NCBI GenBank assembly: GCA_965227035.1
Contig: OZ245724.1
Span: 3,720,001 to 3,784,000, forward strand
From: CBDDFQ01 sp965227035
GTDB lineage: Bacteria > Pseudomonadota > Gammaproteobacteria > Burkholderiales > Burkholderiaceae_C
Length of the DNA: 64,000 nt
Direction of reading: 5' to 3'
In this document: positions 59,783-64,000 of the stretch, piece after piece
Layout of the letters: each line of letters begins with the position of its first letter
How positions within the stretch are numbered: position 1 is the first letter of the stretch
The notes under the pieces: model-generated
Databases searched by the model: none
What the model was told of the DNA's origin: nothing
The model's input: only the letters and a program-made list of their open reading frames with translations
Made by a program: the position numbers and the translations under genes

Positions 59783-61885
59783 ATGTCCGCCCGCAAAACT
59801 CCCATCGAGCGATATCGCAATATCGGCATCTCGGCTCACATTGATGCCGGGAAGACCACCACCACCGAACGTATTCTTTTCTACACCGGTGTGAACCACA
59901 AAATCGGTGAAGTGCATGACGGCGCCGCCACGATGGACTGGATGGAACAAGAGCAGGAACGTGGTATCACGATTACTTCTGCTGCAACCACGTGCTTCTG
60001 GAAGGGCATGGCCGGCACGTTCGACGAACACCGCATCAACATCATCGACACCCCCGGCCACGTCGACTTCACGATTGAAGTCGAACGTTCCATGCGAGTT
60101 CTCGATGGCGCCGTGATGGTCTATGACGCGGTCGGTGGCGTTCAGCCCCAATCCGAAACCGTTTGGCGTCAGGCTAACAAGTACAAGGTTCCCCGTCTCG
60201 CGTTCGTCAACAAGATGGACCGTACCGGTGCAGACTTCCTCCGCGTCCGTCAAATGATGATCGACCGCCTGAAGGCAAACCCCGTCGTCATTCAAATCCC
60301 GATCGGTGCGGAAGATCGCTTCCAGGGCATCGTCGATTTGGTCAAGATGAAAGCCATCATCTGGGACGAAGACAAGGGTGTGACTTTCAAATACGGCGAG
60401 ATCCCCGCCGACATCGCAGATGTCTGCAATGAATATCGCGAAAAGCTCGTCGAAGCTGCTGCTGAAGCAAGCGAAGAGCTGATGAACAAGTACCTCGAAG
60501 GCGAAGCGCTGACGGAAGAAGAGATCAAGGCGGCAATTCGCCAACGCACCATCGCTGGCGAAATCCAGCCGATGCTTTGCGGCTCTGCTTTCAAGAACAA
60601 GGGCGTGCAAGCCATGCTCGACGCGGTCATCGAATACATGCCCGCCCCGACCGACATTCCCCCGGTCAATGGCCTGGACGAAGATGAAGCTCCGGTTGTT
60701 CGTCAGGCAGACGACGGCGAGAAGTTCTCGGCTCTCGCGTTCAAGCTGATGACCGATCCTTTCGTCGGTCAGCTGACGTTCGTGCGCGTTTACTCGGGAG
60801 TCCTCTCCAAGGGCGACAGCGTCTACAACCCGGTCCGCGGCAAGAAAGAGCGTATCGGTCGTATCGTTCAGATGCACGCGAACAATCGCGAAGAAGTCAG
60901 CGAAATTCGCGCTGGCGATATCGCTGCCTGCGTTGGCTTGAAGGAAGTTACCACCGGCGAAACCCTGTGCGATCCTTCGGCAATCGTGACGCTCGAGCGC
61001 ATGGTGTTCCCGGAATCGGTCATCTCGCAAGCTGTCGAGCCGAAGACCAAAGCCGATCAGGAAAAAATGGGTATCGCTTTGCAGCGTCTCGCTCAGGAAG
61101 ATCCTTCTTTCCGCGTCAAGACGGACGAAGAATCCGGTCAGACCATCATCGCCGGCATGGGCGAGCTGCATCTGGAAATTATTGTCGACCGCATGAAGCG
61201 TGAATTCGGCGTGGAAGCCAACGTGGGCAAGCCCCAGGTTGCGTACCGCGAAACGATCCGCAAGACTGTCGAAGACGCCGAAGGCAAATTCGTTCGTCAG
61301 TCCGGCGGTAAGGGTCAGTACGGCCACGTCGTGCTCAAGATCGAACCCAACGAAGCCGGCAAGGGCTTCGAATTCGTCGACGCGATCAAGGGTGGTGTGG
61401 TTCCTCGCGAATACATCCCCGCAGTGGAAAAAGGCGTTATCGAAGCGCTCAATTCCGGCGTGCTCGCGGGCTATCCGGTTGTCGACGTGAAGGTCACGCT
61501 GCATTTCGGTTCGTACCATGACGTCGACTCGAACGAACAGGCGTTCAAGATGGCCGCAATCTTCGGTTTCAAGGACGGTTGCCGTAAAGCCAGCCCCGTG
61601 ATTCTCGAGCCGATGATGGCTGTTGAAGTGGAAACGCCTGAAGACTACGCAGGTAACGTGATGGGCGATCTTTCCTCACGTCGCGGCATGGTCCAAGGTA
61701 TGGACGACATGGTCGGTGGCGGCAAGGCAATCAAGGCTGAAGTCCCACTGTCCGAAATGTTCGGTTATTCCACGACCCTGCGTTCGATGTCGCAAGGTCG
61801 CGCTACCTACACGATGGAATTCAAGCACTACTCGGAAGCTCCGCGTAACGTTGCCGAAGCCATCGTCGCGGCTCGCGCCAAGTAA
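59783..61885 (+). CDS. fusA: Translation elongation factor G
   Basis: A 700-residue GTPase driving ribosomal translocation. G1 AHIDAGKTTTTER, G2 RGITITSAATT, G3 DTPGHVDFT, G4 NKMD, followed by domains II-V (GMGELHLEIIVDRMKREFGV; ASPVILEPMMAVEVETPEDY). A long open frame on the opposite strand is a codon-bias shadow. Confidence 0.98.
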   Translation: MSARKTPIERYRNIGISAHIDAGKTTTTERILFYTGVNHKIGEVHDGAATMDWMEQEQERGITITSAATTCFWKGMAGTFDEHRINIIDTPGHVDFTIEVERSMRVLDGAVMVYDAVGGVQPQSETVWRQANKYKVPRLAFVNKMDRTGADFLRVRQMMIDRLKANPVVIQIPIGAEDRFQGIVDLVKMKAIIWDEDKGVTFKYGEIPADIADVCNEYREKLVEAAAEASEELMNKYLEGEALTEEEIKAAIRQRTIAGEIQPMLCGSAFKNKGVQAMLDAVIEYMPAPTDIPPVNGLDEDEAPVVRQADDGEKFSALAFKLMTDPFVGQLTFVRVYSGVLSKGDSVYNPVRGKKERIGRIVQMHANNREEVSEIRAGDIAACVGLKEVTTGETLCDPSAIVTLERMVFPESVISQAVEPKTKADQEKMGIALQRLAQEDPSFRVKTDEESGQTIIAGMGELHLEIIVDRMKREFGVEANVGKPQVAYRETIRKTVEDAEGKFVRQSGGKGQYGHVVLKIEPNEAGKGFEFVDAIKGGVVPREYIPAVEKGVIEALNSGVLAGYPVVDVKVTLHFGSYHDVDSNEQAFKMAAIFGFKDGCRKASPVILEPMMAVEVETPEDYAGNVMGDLSSRRGMVQGMDDMVGGGKAIKAEVPLSEMFGYSTTLRSMSQGRATYTMEFKHYSEAPRNVAEAIVAARAK

Positions 61886-61894
61886 TTCGAGTTC

Positions 61895-61917
61895 GCCGAC
61901 TCCATGAAGGAGTCGGC
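61895..61917 (+). terminator. Hairpin terminator-like element between fusA and tuf
   Basis: GCCGACTCC and GGAGTCGGC (9-bp perfect stem) enclose ATGAA, followed by ATTTGTTGT. The tail is only moderately T-rich, so partial termination or attenuation before tuf is likely. Confidence 0.6.
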
Positions 61918-62024
61918 ATTTGTTGTGTCTGCGATTTGGTGCCGTCCTGTTCCCGTGCGGGGCGATCAAGCAATCAAGTGCAGACGTTAAACCATACACG
62001 GGCTTGCTCTTTGGAGAATGAAGA

Positions 62025-63215
62025 ATGGCAAAAGAGAAATTCGCGCGGACAAAGCCGCACGTGAACGTTGGAACTATTGGTCACGTCGATCACGGCAAGA
62101 CCACGCTGACGGCGGCGATCACGACGGTGTTGGCGGCCAAGTTCGGCGGTCAGGCCAAGGCCTATGACCAGATCGATGCGGCGCCCGAAGAAAAAGCGCG
62201 CGGCATTACCATCAACACCGCTCACGTCGAGTACGAAACGGCCAACCGCCATTACGCACACGTGGACTGTCCCGGTCACGCCGATTATGTGAAGAACATG
62301 ATCACGGGCGCGGCTCAGATGGACGGCGCGATCCTGGTGTGCTCGGCCGCTGACGGCCCGATGCCCCAGACCCGTGAGCACATCCTCTTGGCGCGCCAGG
62401 TCGGTGTTCCTTACATCATCGTGTTCCTGAACAAGTGCGACATGGTCGACGACGAAGAGTTGCTCGAGCTCGTTGAAATGGAAGTTCGCGAGCTTCTGTC
62501 CAAGTACGACTTCCCCGGTGACGACACCCCCATCGTCAAGGGCTCGGCCAAGCTGGCCATCGAAGGCGACAAGGGCGATTTGGGCGAAGGCGCGATCATG
62601 AAGCTGGCAGAAGCTTTGGACACGTACATCCCCACGCCCGAGCGCGCGATCGACGGTGCGTTCCTGATGCCTGTGGAAGACGTGTTCTCCATCTCGGGTC
62701 GCGGCACGGTGGTGACCGGCCGTATCGAGCGCGGTATCGTCAAGGTCGGTGAAGAAATCGAGATCGTGGGTATCAAGCCCACGCTGAAGACGACCTGCAC
62801 CGGCGTGGAAATGTTCCGCAAGCTGCTCGACCAAGGTCAAGCGGGCGACAACGTGGGTATTTTGCTGCGCGGCACCAAGCGTGAAGACGTCGAGCGCGGC
62901 CAAGTGCTGTGCAAGCCGGGCTCCATCAAGCCGCACACGCACTTCACCGCCGAGGTGTATGTGCTGTCCAAGGACGAAGGCGGCCGTCACACGCCGTTCT
63001 TCAACAACTACCGTCCCCAGTTCTACTTCCGCACGACGGATGTGACCGGTGCGATCGAGTTGCCGGCGGACAAGGAAATGGTCATGCCTGGCGATAACGT
63101 GTCGATCACGGTCAAGCTGATCAACCCGATCGCGATGGAAGAAGGCCTGCGCTTCGCAATCCGCGAAGGTGGCCGCACCGTCGGCGCCGGCGTCGTCGCC
63201 AAGGTCCTGGAGTAA
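62025..63215 (+). CDS. tuf: Translation elongation factor Tu
   Basis: A 396-residue EF-Tu. G1 GHVDHGKTT, G3 DCPGHADYV, G4 NKCD, kirromycin-region and domain III sequences are intact. It delivers aminoacyl-tRNA. Betaproteobacteria often carry a second copy elsewhere; that cannot be judged here. TTTGGAGAATGA supplies the ribosome site. Confidence 0.98.
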   Translation: MAKEKFARTKPHVNVGTIGHVDHGKTTLTAAITTVLAAKFGGQAKAYDQIDAAPEEKARGITINTAHVEYETANRHYAHVDCPGHADYVKNMITGAAQMDGAILVCSAADGPMPQTREHILLARQVGVPYIIVFLNKCDMVDDEELLELVEMEVRELLSKYDFPGDDTPIVKGSAKLAIEGDKGDLGEGAIMKLAEALDTYIPTPERAIDGAFLMPVEDVFSISGRGTVVTGRIERGIVKVGEEIEIVGIKPTLKTTCTGVEMFRKLLDQGQAGDNVGILLRGTKREDVERGQVLCKPGSIKPHTHFTAEVYVLSKDEGGRHTPFFNNYRPQFYFRTTDVTGAIELPADKEMVMPGDNVSITVKLINPIAMEEGLRFAIREGGRTVGAGVVAKVLE

Positions 63216-63219
63216 GAAC

Positions 63220-63534
63220 ATGTCCACAAAGCAAAAAATCCGCATCCGCCTGAAGGCGTTCGATTACAAGCTGATCGACCAATCGGCTGCTGAAATCGTA
63301 GACACGGCAAAGCGCACCGGAGCGATCGTCAAGGGCCCCGTGCCCCTGCCGACCCGCATGAAGCGTTTCGACATCCTGCGTTCACCCCACGTGAACAAGG
63401 CCAGCCGTGACCAGCTTGAAATCCGTACGCACCAGCGTCTGATGGACATCGTCGATCCCACGGACAAGACGGTCGACGCATTGATGAAACTCGACTTGCC
63501 AGCTGGCGTCGACGTGGAAATCAAGCTTCAGTAA
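63220..63534 (+). CDS. rpsJ: 30S ribosomal protein S10
   Basis: A 104-residue S10 (also the NusE antitermination factor). It starts MSTKQKIRIRLKAFDYK and includes VKGPVPLPTRMKRFDILRSPH. 4 bases after tuf. The next gene (rplC) is separated by 159 bases with its own promoter. Confidence 0.97.
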   Translation: MSTKQKIRIRLKAFDYKLIDQSAAEIVDTAKRTGAIVKGPVPLPTRMKRFDILRSPHVNKASRDQLEIRTHQRLMDIVDPTDKTVDALMKLDLPAGVDVEIKLQ

Positions 63535-63564
63535 TTGGATTTATGTCGCCGATGACCGCTAGGC

Positions 63565-63594
63565 TTGCCCTGCAGTCGATCGGCGGCATATAAT
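63565..63594 (+). promoter_or_regulatory. Candidate promoter upstream of rplC
   Basis: TTGCCC (63565-63570) and a perfect TATAAT (63589-63594) with an 18-base spacer. Transcription would start near 63601, exactly at the foot of the following hairpin. Confidence 0.65.
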
Positions 63595-63600
63595 TTGATG

Positions 63601-63623
63601 CTCTGCGTTTTTCGCAGAGTTTT
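63601..63623 (+). terminator. Hairpin plus T-tract between rpsJ and rplC
   Basis: CTCTGCG and CGCAGAG form a perfect 7-bp stem around TTTTT, followed by TTTT. It looks like an intrinsic terminator for the tuf-rpsJ transcript, but it also begins at the predicted first base of the rplC transcript. Confidence 0.7.
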
Positions 63624-63693
63624 ATTAACCTTCTTTCATATCTAAACGCATTGGCCAATTGAAGTCGATGCGGTGAAAGTTTTGGAGAAACAA

Positions 63694-64000
63694 ATGAGTC
63701 AGAGCAACTCCTTAGGGTTGTTGGGGCGCAAGGTGGGCATGATGCGTCTGTTCACCGATGACGGCGATGCAGTGCCCGTCACGGTGGTAGATGTGTCTAA
63801 CAACCGAGTGACCCAAGTTAAATCCGCTGAGACCGACGGTTATGTCGCCTTGCAGGTGACGTTCGGATCGCGCAAAGCATCGCGCGTTACGAAGCCGGCA
63901 GCAGGTCATCTAGCAAAAGCTGGCGTCGAAGCCGGCGAAATCATTCAAGAATTCCGCGTGACTGCTGAATCGGCTGCTCAATACCAGCCCGGTTCCGTTG
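63694..64000 (+). CDS. rplC: 50S ribosomal protein L3, 3' end cut by the window
   Basis: The frame from ATG 63694 is open to the window end (102 codons). It encodes the L3 N-terminus: SLGLLGRKVGMMRLFTDDG and PVTVVDVSNNRVTQVK. TTTTGGAG is the ribosome site. This is the first gene of the large S10 ribosomal operon in this arrangement. Confidence 0.96.
   Translation, partial: MSQSNSLGLLGRKVGMMRLFTDDGDAVPVTVVDVSNNRVTQVKSAETDGYVALQVTFGSRKASRVTKPAAGHLAKAGVEAGEIIQEFRVTAESAAQYQPGSV

Noticed and set aside
58964..61519. An 851-codon open frame on the minus strand across fusA
   Set aside because: It is exactly opposite the highly biased codons of fusA and rpsG, its protein is rich in His, Asp, Phe and Val without any recognisable motif, and it would require fusA not to be coding.
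61974..63245. A 423-codon minus-strand frame opposite tuf
   Set aside because: Codon-bias shadow of EF-Tu, one of the most conserved genes.
1..64000. tRNA genes, insertion sequences, prophage or CRISPR
   Set aside because: No cloverleaf-like segment, transposase motif, integrase or repeat array was recognised on reading both strands; a dedicated scan could still find a missed tRNA.

Overview
The window looks like a chromosomal segment of a betaproteobacterium, most likely order Burkholderiales. The evidence is the ilvE / CHCC zinc-finger pair, gatBAC divergent from mreBCD-mrdA, the rpsL-rpsG-fusA-tuf-rpsJ-rplC order, Bug-type tricarboxylate-transporter binding proteins, and many aromatic-acid catabolic genes. 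I see no insertion sequence, prophage, CRISPR array, rRNA or tRNA. Gene density is high, and only one gap (about 41955-42332) exceeds 300 bases.

Layout. 1-11103: the 3' part of ilvE, a small zinc-finger protein, a family 2 glycosyltransferase, an OmpR-type two-component system, an AmpG-like permease, an M48 metalloprotease, an MBL hydrolase, a lipoprotein / ECF sigma / anti-sigma trio and the helicase dinG. 11348-15122: a DUF3182 ATP-grasp-like protein overlapping an alpha/beta hydrolase, then an orphan TpsB outer-membrane transporter. 15230-19097: a NicC-like flavin hydroxylase, an IclR regulator, a Bug solute-binding protein behind a good sigma-54 promoter match, and a formamidase-like hydrolase. 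19166-22564: dbpA, then maleylacetate reductase and a hydroxyquinol-type dioxygenase. 22692-30610: an aryl-CoA catabolic operon made of a bifunctional flavin monooxygenase/old-yellow-enzyme fusion, SDR, MarR, crotonase, acyl-CoA dehydrogenase, RidA-like protein and MFS permease, with a convergent carboxymuconolactone-decarboxylase-family gene after it. 30818-41160: xth, pyrE, a DUF4124 protein, gatBAC, mreBCD and mrdA. 41190-45910: a TauE/SafE permease, an ammonium transporter with a sigma-54/NtrC-type control region, a hypothetical protein and a GMC oxidoreductase. 46036-50900: an MCE (Mla-like) lipid-transport operon, a cyclic-nucleotide-binding-domain protein and MarC. 51043-58542: a chromene carboxylate isomerase-like protein, dienelactone hydrolase, CorA, hemB, hemJ, VanZ, a 2Fe-2S protein, a hydrolase and a D,D-carboxypeptidase. 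58680-64000: the start of the str/S10 ribosomal region.

The most informative signals beyond ordinary annotation are two independent sigma-54 promoter matches, one of which also moves the amtB start codon; a perfect 11-bp inverted repeat upstream of the aryl-CoA operon that encodes its own MarR regulator; and two enzymes in that operon that lack their families' key catalytic residues (a crotonase without either hydratase glutamate, and a RidA-like protein with Met in place of the catalytic Arg). A DUF3182 ATP-grasp-like / hydrolase pair has no assigned function. No clearly new defence or mobile system was found.
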